Below are positions 9,019 through 17,540 of a stretch of DNA of 64,000 bases, in pieces. The DNA lies in the NCBI RefSeq assembly GCF_002970915.1, contig NZ_CP027190.1:2232001-2296000 (forward strand), in the 5' to 3' direction. Position numbers and translations under genes: made by a program. Position 1 is the stretch's first letter. The number at the start of each line of letters is the position of its first letter. Source of the DNA: Lactobacillus sp. CBA3605. GTDB taxonomy: Bacteria; Bacillota; Bacilli; Lactobacillales; Lactobacillaceae. A model generated the notes under the pieces. That model was not told the origin of the DNA and did not search any database. It saw nothing but the letters and a program-made list of their open reading frames with translations.

Positions 9019-9945
9019 ATGAGTCTTAAAACACGCTACCCCAAAACTGCTAAATGGATTGAAATAATTGTGAGAAGATATAATCAAGCTAATGTAAGTA
9101 ACAATGCCATTATTTTAGCCTATTATGCGTTAATGTCAATTGCGCCGATTATTTTGATTGTTGGTAATATCGTGGCTCGGTTTGATTTAAAAACCGGCCA
9201 GATTTTAGCCTACGCTAAAGAGTTTATCCCAAGCAACATTTATTCAATCTTTAAACCAATTTTAGTTTCTTTCCTATCTTCTAGTGGGAGCGGGAGTTTG
9301 TCAATTGGGATTGTGGTGACAATTTGGTCGGCGTCACAGATTATTGCAGCCGTTCGGCGGAGTTTGAATGAGGCGTATGGGGTTAAGGATACACAGGGGG
9401 CCATTGTGACGCGACTGATGGCCTTCTTACTGACCTTGGGGCTATTAGTGCTCATTGTCGGCTTGGCAATCTTCTTTACGCTCAGCCAGGTGATCATGGA
9501 CGCTATCTTGCGGCTAACAAATACATCGGAAGCCTTTATTCCGGGGTGGTGGACAAGCCTACTAGCCAATAAAAACTTAATTACCTTTGTGGGGATGTTT
9601 GTGTTAGCCCTATTGCTGTATTATTTTGTCCCGAATGCCATCGTGAAGCTCCGCTATGTGTGGATTGGGTCGTTAGTCACGACGATTGGCTGGATTGTGA
9701 TCTCCCAAGGGTTCCGGTTATATGTCGAGCTCTTCGCACAACGGGTGACGTCGTATCAGACGATTGGCAGTCTGATCGTCTTAATGTTTTGGTTGAACTT
9801 CTCTGGGATGTTGCTGATGTTTGGTGGGGTCGTGAATGCCACCGTCCAGGAATGGTTTGAACAGACGATTCAGGCGAAGTCACCACGGATGATGAAGCGC
9901 ATTTGGCGGCGACTGGGGCGGGTCCGCAAGTCAAATAAGGGCTAA
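9019..9945 (+). CDS. YihY/RbnA-family inner membrane protein
   Basis: The 308-residue polytopic protein has about six membrane spans. It shows the family's opening ANVSNNAIILAYYALMSIAPIIL, a central polar segment (WSASQIIAAVRRSLNEAYGV) and RLYVELFAQRVTSYQTIGSLIVLMFWL near residue 240. The family was once called ribonuclease BN, which is now regarded as wrong; no activity is established. The start has GGAG seven to eight bases upstream, and a TATAAT box lies at 8979-8984. The C-terminus is short and basic. It is probably monocistronic. Confidence 0.85.
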   Translation: MSLKTRYPKTAKWIEIIVRRYNQANVSNNAIILAYYALMSIAPIILIVGNIVARFDLKTGQILAYAKEFIPSNIYSIFKPILVSFLSSSGSGSLSIGIVVTIWSASQIIAAVRRSLNEAYGVKDTQGAIVTRLMAFLLTLGLLVLIVGLAIFFTLSQVIMDAILRLTNTSEAFIPGWWTSLLANKNLITFVGMFVLALLLYYFVPNAIVKLRYVWIGSLVTTIGWIVISQGFRLYVELFAQRVTSYQTIGSLIVLMFWLNFSGMLLMFGGVVNATVQEWFEQTIQAKSPRMMKRIWRRLGRVRKSNKG

Positions 9946-10004
9946 ATTTGCGTATAAAGTGGCAATTTTATCAATTTCACGTATTAAACGGTTAGTTTTT
10001 TGTG

Positions 10005-10095
10005 TATAATGGTGTTCGTGTGAAAAAAGACGCGTTACTTTCAGAAAGTTAGTTAACGGTACTTAATTCAAAATAAAACGGCGTCACGAACGCCA
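10005..10095 (+). promoter_or_regulatory. Promoter and structured 5' leader of the glycerol facilitator gene
   Basis: TATAAT lies at 10005-10010. GGTGTTCGTG (10011-10020) is complementary over ten bases to CACGAACGCC (10086-10095), just before the ribosome site GGAGG. A smaller hairpin GGCGT/ACGCC (10081-10095) competes with it. This could sequester or expose the ribosome site, or be an operator repeat. The start of transcription within the left arm is uncertain. Confidence 0.4.
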
Positions 10096-10110
10096 CAGGA
10101 GGACAATATA

Positions 10111-10827
10111 GTGATTCATCAACTGCTGGCAGAGTTCATGGGAACCGCCTTGATGATTATTTTTGGTGTTGGGGTCCATTGTAGTGAAGTTTTAAAGGGG
10201 ACCAAGTATCGTGGTTCTGGGCATATTTTTGCGATTACCACTTGGGGTTTTGGGATTACCATTGCGCTCTTTATCTTTGGGGATGTCTCGATTAACCCGG
10301 CCATGGTCTTTGCCCAATGTCTTTTAGGGAATATCCCTTGGAGTATGTTTATTCCTTATTCCGTTGCTGAAGTGTTAGGTGGGGTTGTCGGTGCCGTGAT
10401 TGTTTGGATCATGTATGCGGATCACTTTGCTGCTTCTGCTGGTGAAATTTCACCAATTACAATTCGAAACTTGTTCTCAACTGCACCAGCCGTTCGGAAC
10501 TTACCACGGAACTTCTTCGTTGAATTTTTTGATACTTTTATTTTTATTTCTGGGATTTTAGCTATTTCTGAAGTGAAGACACCGGGGATTGTACCGATCG
10601 GCGTGGGGTTGTTAGTTTGGGCAATTGGGATGGGCCTTGGTGGGCCAACCGGATTCGCCATGAACTTAGCTCGAGACATGGGACCACGGATTGCGCATGC
10701 TATCTTGCCAATTAAGAACAAAGCTGACAGCGACTGGCAATACGGGATTATCGTCCCTGGGATTGCACCATTCGTTGGGGCTGCTTGTGCGGCGTTGTTT
10801 ATGCATGGATTCTTTGGAATTGGATAG
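10111..10827 (+). CDS. glpF: Aquaglyceroporin (glycerol/lactic acid facilitator, MIP family)
   Basis: This channel passes glycerol and other small neutral solutes; several L. plantarum paralogues also pass undissociated lactic acid. The 238 residues start at a GTG with AGGAGG upstream. Six spans are visible. The first pore motif is intact (INPAMVF, near residue 69). The second reads AMNLARDMGPR, with Leu in place of the Pro of NPARD, as in some lactobacillar paralogues. The exact solute cannot be read from sequence. It is followed by a short terminator and stands alone. Confidence 0.88.
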   Translation: MIHQLLAEFMGTALMIIFGVGVHCSEVLKGTKYRGSGHIFAITTWGFGITIALFIFGDVSINPAMVFAQCLLGNIPWSMFIPYSVAEVLGGVVGAVIVWIMYADHFAASAGEISPITIRNLFSTAPAVRNLPRNFFVEFFDTFIFISGILAISEVKTPGIVPIGVGLLVWAIGMGLGGPTGFAMNLARDMGPRIAHAILPIKNKADSDWQYGIIVPGIAPFVGAACAALFMHGFFGIG

Positions 10828-10829
10828 GT

Positions 10830-10860
10830 AAACAACAAAATTAATATTGTTGTTTTTTTT
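10830..10860 (+). terminator. Terminator after glpF
   Basis: AACAACAA and TTGTTGTT form an eight-pair stem ending in a run of eight T. Confidence 0.75.
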
Positions 10861-10958
10861 ATGTAAAAACACTGTTAGAATTAAATCATGGTTTTATGTA
10901 TAGGTGTGTTTGTGTTGACTGACTTATTGTACTTAAAAGGTGATTTTTGGAGGAAAAA

Positions 10959-11618
10959 ATGAATTCAATATATGAAATAAATAAGGCCCTAATTTTTCGA
11001 TTTTTAAAAAAATATACAGCTTTAATAGTTTTGTTTGGTGTGTTTTGTGCGTTAATCGGACTTTTTTCATATCTGAAAATCCAAGGTATACAATATGCAT
11101 CAACCAGTTCACTAGTACAAAATGACAATAATTATAATTTGGTTCAATCTTATGACCAGTTTACAGAATCTGATAAGTTTAAAAAACTCTTGGATAAGAA
11201 GATAGATCAAAGCTCTTGGAAAAACAAACCGTATAGCAAAGAATATAGTGTGGACTTTACAGCAAAAAGTACTACTTCTCCCTTTTTTACGATTAGTGTA
11301 ACGGCGAATAATCCAACTTATGCAAGGTATTTAACAGAAGAAGCATCGCGTGTATTTACATCTAATGTAGGTGCATATTTCTCTGGAGCTAATATTTCAG
11401 TTGTTATGAAGTCCTCTGAAGCAAAAAGTTTAAATATGGGGGGCAAACTTGTTAAAGTTGGAATTGTTGGTTTTATTATTGGTGTTGTTCTAAGCTTTTG
11501 TTTTAGCCTATACCGATTAATTTTAGTTGGTAACATAACCGATGCAGATTATGTTAAAGATGTTTATCAATTGAAAAAATTAGGAACATTACAAATGACT
11601 AGTTCTAACGAACATTAA
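10959..11618 (+). CDS. Wzz/CpsC-like polysaccharide chain-length protein (cluster A)
   Basis: The 219-residue protein has two membrane spans, near residues 20-40 and 165-190, enclosing an extracellular loop, the classic layout of Wzz-type co-polymerases that set capsule chain length and activate the BY-kinase. The ATG at 10959 follows GGAGGA by six bases. The C-terminal tail after the second span is short (about 30 residues). It opens the AT-rich cluster and is cotranscribed with the next two genes. Sequence similarity is weak, so the call rests mainly on topology, position and neighbour. Confidence 0.75.
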   Translation: MNSIYEINKALIFRFLKKYTALIVLFGVFCALIGLFSYLKIQGIQYASTSSLVQNDNNYNLVQSYDQFTESDKFKKLLDKKIDQSSWKNKPYSKEYSVDFTAKSTTSPFFTISVTANNPTYARYLTEEASRVFTSNVGAYFSGANISVVMKSSEAKSLNMGGKLVKVGIVGFIIGVVLSFCFSLYRLILVGNITDADYVKDVYQLKKLGTLQMTSSNEH

Positions 11619-11636
11619 TATGGAGGAGTACTGCTA

Positions 11637-12230
11637 ATGAATAGCATAAAACAAGCAATTAGACAGATAAATGCCGGTATATCCAGAATTAGTGGTGATA
11701 AAAAAACCATAACTTTTGTTTCTACTAGTGATAACATAGCTCAACAAACCTTAATGGTTAATATGGGACTTATGTATGCTTATGCTAACGAAAAGGTAAT
11801 TATTGTAGATACTGATTTTGATAGCGACAGGATGAAAGATACGTTTAAAATTAGATCGGAATTTGGTTTGTCAAATTTTTTAGATAGTCAAATCTCTGAT
11901 TTCTCAAAAGTAATTCAGAATATTTCAGGACAAAGTGTTGATATTATTCCGTCAGGCAGTTTGCTTGAATCTGATACTGATTATTTAATTGCTGATCCAA
12001 AATTTAATGCATTAATTTCATATTTAGCAGAAAATTATGATCGTGTGTTGATTAACACACCTAATTTTAAACAAATTGATTCATTAGACAGTTTAATAAA
12101 TACTTCGGATGGTTTTGTTCTCACAATTTCTTCAGGTAATACACAGAAGCGTGTGGTTTATAATATATTGAAGGCCCTTAGAAAACATAATGCGAAGTTG
12201 TTTGGCTATGTTGAAGTAAAGAAGGGCTAG
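11637..12230 (+). CDS. BY-kinase-like (CpsD/Wze) protein lacking the P-loop
   Basis: The 197 residues have the length and fold pattern of a bacterial tyrosine kinase cytoplasmic domain: TITFVSTS at strand 1, the Walker A' strand VIIVDTDFD near residue 60, NLLD-like GLSNFLD, VDIIPSGSLLESDTDYL, and YDRVLINTPNF where active enzymes have Walker B with DxPP. The Walker A loop, normally PGEGKST, reads SDNIAQQT, so the nucleotide-binding Gly-Lys is missing. No C-terminal tyrosine cluster is present. It is therefore probably a catalytically inactive homologue that pairs with the upstream Wzz. No phosphatase gene is nearby. Confidence 0.75.
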   Translation: MNSIKQAIRQINAGISRISGDKKTITFVSTSDNIAQQTLMVNMGLMYAYANEKVIIVDTDFDSDRMKDTFKIRSEFGLSNFLDSQISDFSKVIQNISGQSVDIIPSGSLLESDTDYLIADPKFNALISYLAENYDRVLINTPNFKQIDSLDSLINTSDGFVLTISSGNTQKRVVYNILKALRKHNAKLFGYVEVKKG

Positions 12231-12237
12231 GGACCGT

Positions 12238-13386
12238 ATGAATAGTAAAAAGAAGCCATTAAGAATAGGTGTTATTCTTATTATTCTTATTATTGTGGCA
12301 GTTTTTGGGATTGGTGCGGAATTAAAACTGAATGTGAACTACAATAAAGAGCAGAGTAAGAATGCGGCTCAAATTCAAACTTCTGATATTGAAACTGCTG
12401 TTTTAAGTCAGACCCAGTCTCATGTAAATAATCTAACTGGGAAAGATAAGAAGCGGTTGAAAAATCTTTATTCAAATATAAGTAACAGGAGATTTTTTGG
12501 GTCCTATTTGGGTCTTAAACAAAATAATGTTATGTTTATGGGATCTAATGGTTATGCCAACGTAAGTAGTAAGGCCACCCTAAAGAAAGACAGTCAATTT
12601 TTAACCGGGCATTATCAAGAGTTTTTAAATAATGCGATAATACTTAAATTGGTTGATAATGGGAAACTAAAGCTATCTACTAAGGTGTATAATAAGATTT
12701 TAAGCCCTGGGGTTCCTAGAGAGCTTACAATTCATACACTGTTACTTAATAAGACAAAGGTTTATATTACTAAAAAAAATATAAGTAAACTGAAGGCTTC
12801 AAATTATGCATCAATGTCTGATTTAGAATTAACCCAGAAAAAGAGTAAAGATACGTTACTTGCCAACAATGTTTTGAAAGCTGTACTTATTTCGAAAACA
12901 TTGAATAAATCTTATTCAGATGCTATAGATGAGATGATGGTTAATTCGCTTGGATTAATGCATACCAGGTTGATTAGTGGACAAAATGATATACAAGCGA
13001 ATGATGTAAATAGTTATGGTTACTTTCGATCTTCTGGATTACCAGTGCAAAAGAACGAGGTCAGTCTGGGAACTATTCGATTTGGTATTGATGATATGAG
13101 AATGTCATTGACAGATATTGCTGTCACATATCGGGCTATTATTACCAATAAGTATTTTTCAAAAAAATATCAAGATGTTTTTATTGAATCTGAAAATAAA
13201 ATTCCTGGAATTCAACAAAAAAAATACAAAAATGTAACTAAATATTCGTCAACAGTATTTAATCAAGCAATTTATGTAGTGTATAATGAAAGTAATGATA
13301 GTATGACTATTTTAGGAACAAATTTTCCTAATAAAAATCTTTCTGCACCAGAATTGTTGTATTCATTAAATAGATTAGTTAAATGA
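12238..13386 (+). CDS. Membrane-anchored serine-hydrolase-like protein with no catalytic motifs (cluster A)
   Basis: This 382-residue protein has one N-terminal membrane span (about 10-30) and an extracellular domain. It aligns without gaps for about 70 residues to the serine hydrolase at 3937-5082. In that alignment SLQK becomes HYQE, LLDHTSGI becomes LLLNKTKV, and the YSN motif is replaced by TLL. Fold-determining hydrophobics and the SLGLMHT/PLGMRHT segment are retained. It is thus a non-enzymatic beta-lactamase-fold protein, perhaps a structural or polymer-binding partner in polysaccharide assembly or attachment. It begins eight bases after the kinase-like gene and is followed by a terminator. 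Confidence 0.7.
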   Translation: MNSKKKPLRIGVILIILIIVAVFGIGAELKLNVNYNKEQSKNAAQIQTSDIETAVLSQTQSHVNNLTGKDKKRLKNLYSNISNRRFFGSYLGLKQNNVMFMGSNGYANVSSKATLKKDSQFLTGHYQEFLNNAIILKLVDNGKLKLSTKVYNKILSPGVPRELTIHTLLLNKTKVYITKKNISKLKASNYASMSDLELTQKKSKDTLLANNVLKAVLISKTLNKSYSDAIDEMMVNSLGLMHTRLISGQNDIQANDVNSYGYFRSSGLPVQKNEVSLGTIRFGIDDMRMSLTDIAVTYRAIITNKYFSKKYQDVFIESENKIPGIQQKKYKNVTKYSSTVFNQAIYVVYNESNDSMTILGTNFPNKNLSAPELLYSLNRLVK

Positions 13387-13433
13387 TGTTTAAAGCGAGA
13401 CATCAAGATTGATGACATTTAAGTTGGAATTTA

Positions 13434-13482
13434 GACAGAGTTAATTCGAGTTGATTGCGGATTAGCTCTGTTTGTTTTTATT
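13434..13482 (+). terminator. Terminator closing the first three cluster A genes
   Basis: ACAGAGTTAATTCG pairs with CGGATTAGCTCTGT and is followed by TTGTTTTTA. Confidence 0.65.
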
Positions 13483-13539
13483 TATGCCATAGAGGTAATC
13501 TTCTATATGGCAGTCATAGATGTCTGGGGGATCAAGAAA

Positions 13540-14742
13540 GTGAAGTTGAAAAAAATTTGTAGTGCATTGGTTAAAATATTATTAACTATTACTTTTATTT
13601 CGAGTGTATTAGAAATAAGTATTTCTGCAGATACTGTAGTGAACGCAGAATCTAAAGGATTAGATTCAAATTCGAATAAAAATAATAATAAAATTTTTCA
13701 AAAGATTATTGATGATAATAGAAACGATAATCTCGTAATAAATATTCCTAAAGGGAATTACTTGTTCAAGAGTGGAGCGATTCGATTGCATTCAAATATA
13801 ATTTTCAATTTTGAAAAAGGAGCAATTTTTTCAGTTGAAAATGGTAATTTTCTGAGCTTTTCCTATCCAAGTAAATTTAAAGGATACAATGGTGGCATTA
13901 AGAACGTAGTGTGGAATAATGCTGTATTTAAAGGTGAAGCTAATGGGGATAAACAAAGTGGGATTGTTCAGAGCATGAATCATGCTTCTAATGTCACTTT
14001 TAATGGGTGTACTTTTTATAATGCAGAGTATCCAATGGGACATTATTTAGATATTGATGGTAGTCACGGAATTAATGTTAATAATTCTAATTTTTTTGGA
14101 TTTAATAGCAGTAAAAAGTATGCGTACAAGGAAGCAATCCAAATTGACTATTCAAATTTGGTAGCTATGTCGTACCAATTGCCAGGGGATAAATATGATA
14201 ACTTACCATCTTATGATGTAAAGGTTCAGAATTGCAAATTCTTGCCAATTATAAAAAAAGGAAAAATTAAATTCTATGCACCTAATCCTATTGGACAACA
14301 TGATACCTATGACAAAGGAATTGCAGGTGTAATTCATAATGTTACGTTTGTTAATAATACAGTTATAGACCCTAGGCCACAGAATGGGACTAAGGAGGCT
14401 ACGTTAAATTTTAATGGTGTTTCTAATTTGGTCATAAAGTCTAATTACTTCATTAATCAATTGGCATCAGGATCAACGAGTTATATACGATTAAATAACC
14501 CACTAGATAGTTATAAGATGTCCCAGTTGAATATTACAAATAATTATTTTGAAAATGTAGATGCTAAAAAACAATATATCTTGATTGGTTCAAATTCATC
14601 AAAAAAAACAGTTTCTAGTATTAACATTTCAAAAAATGAAGTGATATCGGGACACTTTGCTAGTAAGTTCATTGTGAGTGACTTCGATTTAACAGATCAA
14701 AATATCTTTGGAGATAGATATCTTGATGTTGTTAGCCATTAA
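13540..14742 (+). CDS. Secreted right-handed beta-helix protein (possible polysaccharide lyase/hydrolase)
   Basis: From a GTG at 13540 with GGGGGA eight bases upstream, the protein is 400 residues; an ATG at 13507 has no ribosome site. The N-terminus is a signal peptide ending near SISADTVVNA. The mature part shows many short turns typical of parallel beta-helices: HSNIIFNFEKGAIF, NVTFNGCTFYNA, HGINVNNSNFFGF, HNVTFVNNTVI, NLVIKSNYF and INISKNEV. Such proteins in capsule loci often trim or release polymer. No catalytic residues can be assigned. There is no sorting signal, so it may be released or bind the polymer itself. Confidence 0.75.
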   Translation: MKLKKICSALVKILLTITFISSVLEISISADTVVNAESKGLDSNSNKNNNKIFQKIIDDNRNDNLVINIPKGNYLFKSGAIRLHSNIIFNFEKGAIFSVENGNFLSFSYPSKFKGYNGGIKNVVWNNAVFKGEANGDKQSGIVQSMNHASNVTFNGCTFYNAEYPMGHYLDIDGSHGINVNNSNFFGFNSSKKYAYKEAIQIDYSNLVAMSYQLPGDKYDNLPSYDVKVQNCKFLPIIKKGKIKFYAPNPIGQHDTYDKGIAGVIHNVTFVNNTVIDPRPQNGTKEATLNFNGVSNLVIKSNYFINQLASGSTSYIRLNNPLDSYKMSQLNITNNYFENVDAKKQYILIGSNSSKKTVSSINISKNEVISGHFASKFIVSDFDLTDQNIFGDRYLDVVSH

Positions 14743-14951
14743 AATAGTTCTCGTATTATAGGTGCAGGTAGCGTATATCTTGGATGCAATTATCTTTATC
14801 GAACAGTATAATAATTAAGTTTATGCATTGCTTTGTTTATGATAGAATTAAACCGTTACATTTATTTTTTAATTATCTTTATATTTAAAAAAATATTAAT
14901 TTGTTTAAACTTTTAATTTGATAATTAGAAATAGAAATGAGAGGTTTTTCT

Positions 14952-15410
14952 TTGAAAAAAATGAAGGTGTGTATGGTTGGTTCGAGCGGTGGTCATTTGA
15001 CACACTTGACGATGTTAAAACCGTTTTTGCAGGATAAAGATAGATTTTGGGTAACGTTTAAAAAAGCTGATGCTATTAGCCAGTTAAAAGGGGAAAAACT
15101 ATATGGATGTTATTTTCCAACCAATAGAAGTATAAAAGCATTGATTAAAAATACGATACTCGCATGGAAAATCATAAGAAAAGAACGCCCAGACTTAATT
15201 ATTTCGTCCGGAGCGGCAGTGGCGGTGCCGTTTTTTTATATTGGAAAATTATTTGGTGCAAAAGTGATTTATATTGAGGTCTTTGATCGGATTGATAAAC
15301 CAACGATTACAGGGAGGTTAGTTTATCCGATTACAGATAAGTTCATTGTAGAATGGGAAGAAATGAAAAAAGTGTATCCAAAAGCAATTAATTTTGGAAG
15401 TATATTTTAG
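14952..15410 (+). CDS. Alg14-like glycosyltransferase accessory subunit (PssD/EpsE type)
   Basis: The 152-residue protein opens KVCMVGSSGGHLTHL, the signature of the Alg14/PssD family. It has ISSGAAVAVPFFYIGKLFGAKVIYIEVFDR in the middle and ends TDKFIVEWEEMKKVYPKAINFG. These proteins anchor and activate an Alg13-like catalytic partner, encoded next. The TTG at 14952 was chosen because GAGAGG sits six bases before it. Together the pair usually adds the second sugar onto the lipid-linked first sugar of an exopolysaccharide unit. The roughly 200 bases before it are AT-rich with no clear promoter. Confidence 0.88.
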   Translation: MKKMKVCMVGSSGGHLTHLTMLKPFLQDKDRFWVTFKKADAISQLKGEKLYGCYFPTNRSIKALIKNTILAWKIIRKERPDLIISSGAAVAVPFFYIGKLFGAKVIYIEVFDRIDKPTITGRLVYPITDKFIVEWEEMKKVYPKAINFGSIF

Positions 15411-15418
15411 GAGATAAT

Positions 15419-15925
15419 ATGATTTTTGTAACTGTGGGTACGCATGAACAGCCCTTTAATAGACTGATTAAAAAAATTGATGAGTTAAAAACGACGAAAA
15501 CAATTAATGAAGATGTTACTATTCAAACCGGATACAGTACGTATATACCCAAAAGTTGTATTAGTTCTAAATTTTATCCATATCAGAAAATGGAGACCTT
15601 AGTTAGGAATGCTGATATTGTGATTACACACGGGGGACCATCAAGCTTTGTGATGCCGTTGCAATACGGAAAAATTCCAATTGTTGTTCCACGATTAGCT
15701 AAGTACCATGAGCATGTGAATGATCATCAATTAGACTTTGCACGAGAGATTGAACAACGAATTGGAAATATAATCGTAGTTGAAGATATTGAAGAGTTAG
15801 GCGATGTGATTATTAACTATAGAGAAATATCGCAAATGAAGACTGGAAAAATAAATAATCATAATGATGTTTTTAATCGTAAGTTAACTAAACTTGTTGC
15901 AGAAATGTTTGAGGAGCAGAGATAA
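15419..15925 (+). CDS. Alg13-like glycosyltransferase catalytic subunit (PssE/EpsF type)
   Basis: The 168 residues begin MIFVTVGTHEQPFNRL and carry ADIVITHGGPSSFVMPLQYGKIPIVVPR, the nucleotide-sugar site of GT28-type half-enzymes. They end with HVNDHQLDFAREI. The gene is eight bases after its Alg14-like partner and overlaps nothing. Family members are beta-1,4-galactosyl- or glucosyltransferases in streptococcal and lactobacillar capsules; the donor here cannot be told from sequence. Confidence 0.88.
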   Translation: MIFVTVGTHEQPFNRLIKKIDELKTTKTINEDVTIQTGYSTYIPKSCISSKFYPYQKMETLVRNADIVITHGGPSSFVMPLQYGKIPIVVPRLAKYHEHVNDHQLDFAREIEQRIGNIIVVEDIEELGDVIINYREISQMKTGKINNHNDVFNRKLTKLVAEMFEEQR

Positions 15926-15926
15926 A

Positions 15927-16355
15927 ATGAAAAAATATAAACGGGGATATACACAGGGTGTTTTTGACATGTTCCATGTTGGTCACCTTAATCTAATTAA
16001 TCATGCCAAAAATCAATGTGAAACACTAGTTGTTGGTGTAAACGCTGATAAATTAGTTGAGAGTTATAAGAATAAAAAGACTGTGATTCCTGAAGAGGAG
16101 CGAGCATTGATAGTTCAAAATATTAAAGCAGTGGATGATGTTGTCATTGCAGAAACCTTGGATAAGGAAATACAATTAAAAAAGGTTGATTTCGATGCTA
16201 TTTTTATTGGAGATGATTGGAAGGGCGATTCTCGATGGCTTCAGACTGAAAAAGACTTAGCAAAGTATAATGTTGATGTCGTCTATCTACCGAGAACAAA
16301 AGGTGTTTGTTCTACTGGGCTTCGAAAAGTTGAAACTAACAGAATTGAGGGTTGA
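15927..16355 (+). CDS. Cytidylyltransferase, probably glycerol-3-phosphate type
   Basis: The 142-residue nucleotidyltransferase has the HxGH motif (GVFDMFHVGHLNLINHAK) and the C-terminal GDDWKGDSRW...VVYLPRTKGVCSTGLRK. It resembles TagD, which makes CDP-glycerol, but is diverged, with a longer insert after GDDWKG and V rather than T before FD. The ATG at 15927 has GAGGAG upstream. The next gene is a TagF-like transferase, so the pair probably makes and uses CDP-glycerol or a related CDP-alditol for decorating this polysaccharide. The canonical tagD is at 46589. Confidence 0.78.
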   Translation: MKKYKRGYTQGVFDMFHVGHLNLINHAKNQCETLVVGVNADKLVESYKNKKTVIPEEERALIVQNIKAVDDVVIAETLDKEIQLKKVDFDAIFIGDDWKGDSRWLQTEKDLAKYNVDVVYLPRTKGVCSTGLRKVETNRIEG

Positions 16356-16357
16356 AA

Positions 16358-17521
16358 TTGATTCGAAACGTTGCTCTAAAAAACTTCTTGATTAATACAG
16401 TATTTCGATTATTTACTGGAATTAATAGTATTATTCCTAAAAATGATCATAAGATTTTATTGTATTCCGATTTGGGATTCCGTGATAACACTAAATCAAT
16501 TTACGATTACATGATTAAGAATGGATACAATGATAAGTATCAGATAGTTTGTGCAGTAAATGATTACCAAAAATATAAAGATACAGCTCCAGACAATGTT
16601 AAATTTGTAAATCGGGTAACTGGTATTTTTGATTACTGGAAGAGTGGGCATGTTTTTTATAGTTTTGGACGTATTCCAATTGAACCGCGAAAAAATCAGC
16701 AAGTGACACAAATGTGGCATGGTACGTCGTTTAAAGGGTTTGCCAAAAATCAAACACAAACGAGTAATAAGAAGCATCGTTTTTATACGCAAGTGTTTGC
16801 AAGCTCAGATTATTTTATACCTATTGTTGAAAAAAAATTTGCGATAGACAGAAATGATATTGTAGTTTGTGGGCATCCAAGAACAGATATATTATTGACT
16901 GATTATAAGCATACTCACTATGATTTGGGAGATTTTGAGCGTATTATACTATGGTTACCCACATTTAGAAAGTCTAGTAAACTTGGACAAAGTAATGGAG
17001 ACAGCAAATTAATTTTACCATTATTATCAACTGATGATTTTAAGTCCTTTGATCAATGGTTAGCTCAAAGGAATGTGAGAGTCATTGCTAAGCTGCATCC
17101 TTTACAAGACACCTCAAATATAAAAGGTGGTTTTACGAATTTAAATCTTTATTCAAATGATGATTTTAGTAAGTATGGTTGGGACTTGTATCAAGTTCTA
17201 AAACAAGCTGATGCCTTGATTACTGACTATTCCTCTGTTTTTTATGATTACTTATTATTAAATCGACCAATTGGTTTTACCGAAGATGATAAACAAGATT
17301 ACAAAAACAATCGTGGATTTGCCGTGAATGATCCTGATAAATTCAGACCAGGTGCAAAAATGAAAACAAAAGAAAATTTGTATTCATTTATTGAATCGGT
17401 TATACAAGATGATGACAAATTTGAAATGGATCGAGTTAATATTAATAATATTGCTAATAAATATCAAGATGGTATGAATGCTAAAAGAGCATTAAAACTT
17501 TCGGGAGTCAGCAAGCTTTAG
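16358..17521 (+). CDS. TagF/TarF-like CDP-glycerol glycerophosphotransferase (cluster A)
   Basis: The 387-residue protein transfers glycerol-phosphate (or similar) from CDP-activated donor. Family motifs are MWHGTSFKGF near residue 115, GHPRTDIL near 172, HPLQ near 245, and DALITDYSSVFYDYLLLNRPIGF near 285-310. TagF enzymes use the two conserved His residues, both present. The TTG at 16358 was preferred over a TTG at 16352 because GAGG lies seven bases before it. It follows the cytidylyltransferase by two bases. In a capsule cluster it would add a phosphoglycerol side group or backbone link. Confidence 0.83.
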   Translation: MIRNVALKNFLINTVFRLFTGINSIIPKNDHKILLYSDLGFRDNTKSIYDYMIKNGYNDKYQIVCAVNDYQKYKDTAPDNVKFVNRVTGIFDYWKSGHVFYSFGRIPIEPRKNQQVTQMWHGTSFKGFAKNQTQTSNKKHRFYTQVFASSDYFIPIVEKKFAIDRNDIVVCGHPRTDILLTDYKHTHYDLGDFERIILWLPTFRKSSKLGQSNGDSKLILPLLSTDDFKSFDQWLAQRNVRVIAKLHPLQDTSNIKGGFTNLNLYSNDDFSKYGWDLYQVLKQADALITDYSSVFYDYLLLNRPIGFTEDDKQDYKNNRGFAVNDPDKFRPGAKMKTKENLYSFIESVIQDDDKFEMDRVNINNIANKYQDGMNAKRALKLSGVSKL

Positions 17522-17540
17522 TTTAGGTGGAGTAAATACA

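Noticed and set aside
9660..9934. Overlapping frames on both strands inside the YihY gene
   Set aside because: They are shadows of a well-supported membrane-protein gene, with no ribosome site and unusual composition.
10422..10838. 138-codon minus-strand frame inside glpF
   Set aside because: It is antisense to an intact facilitator and rich in Pro, Ile and Ala from codon mirroring.
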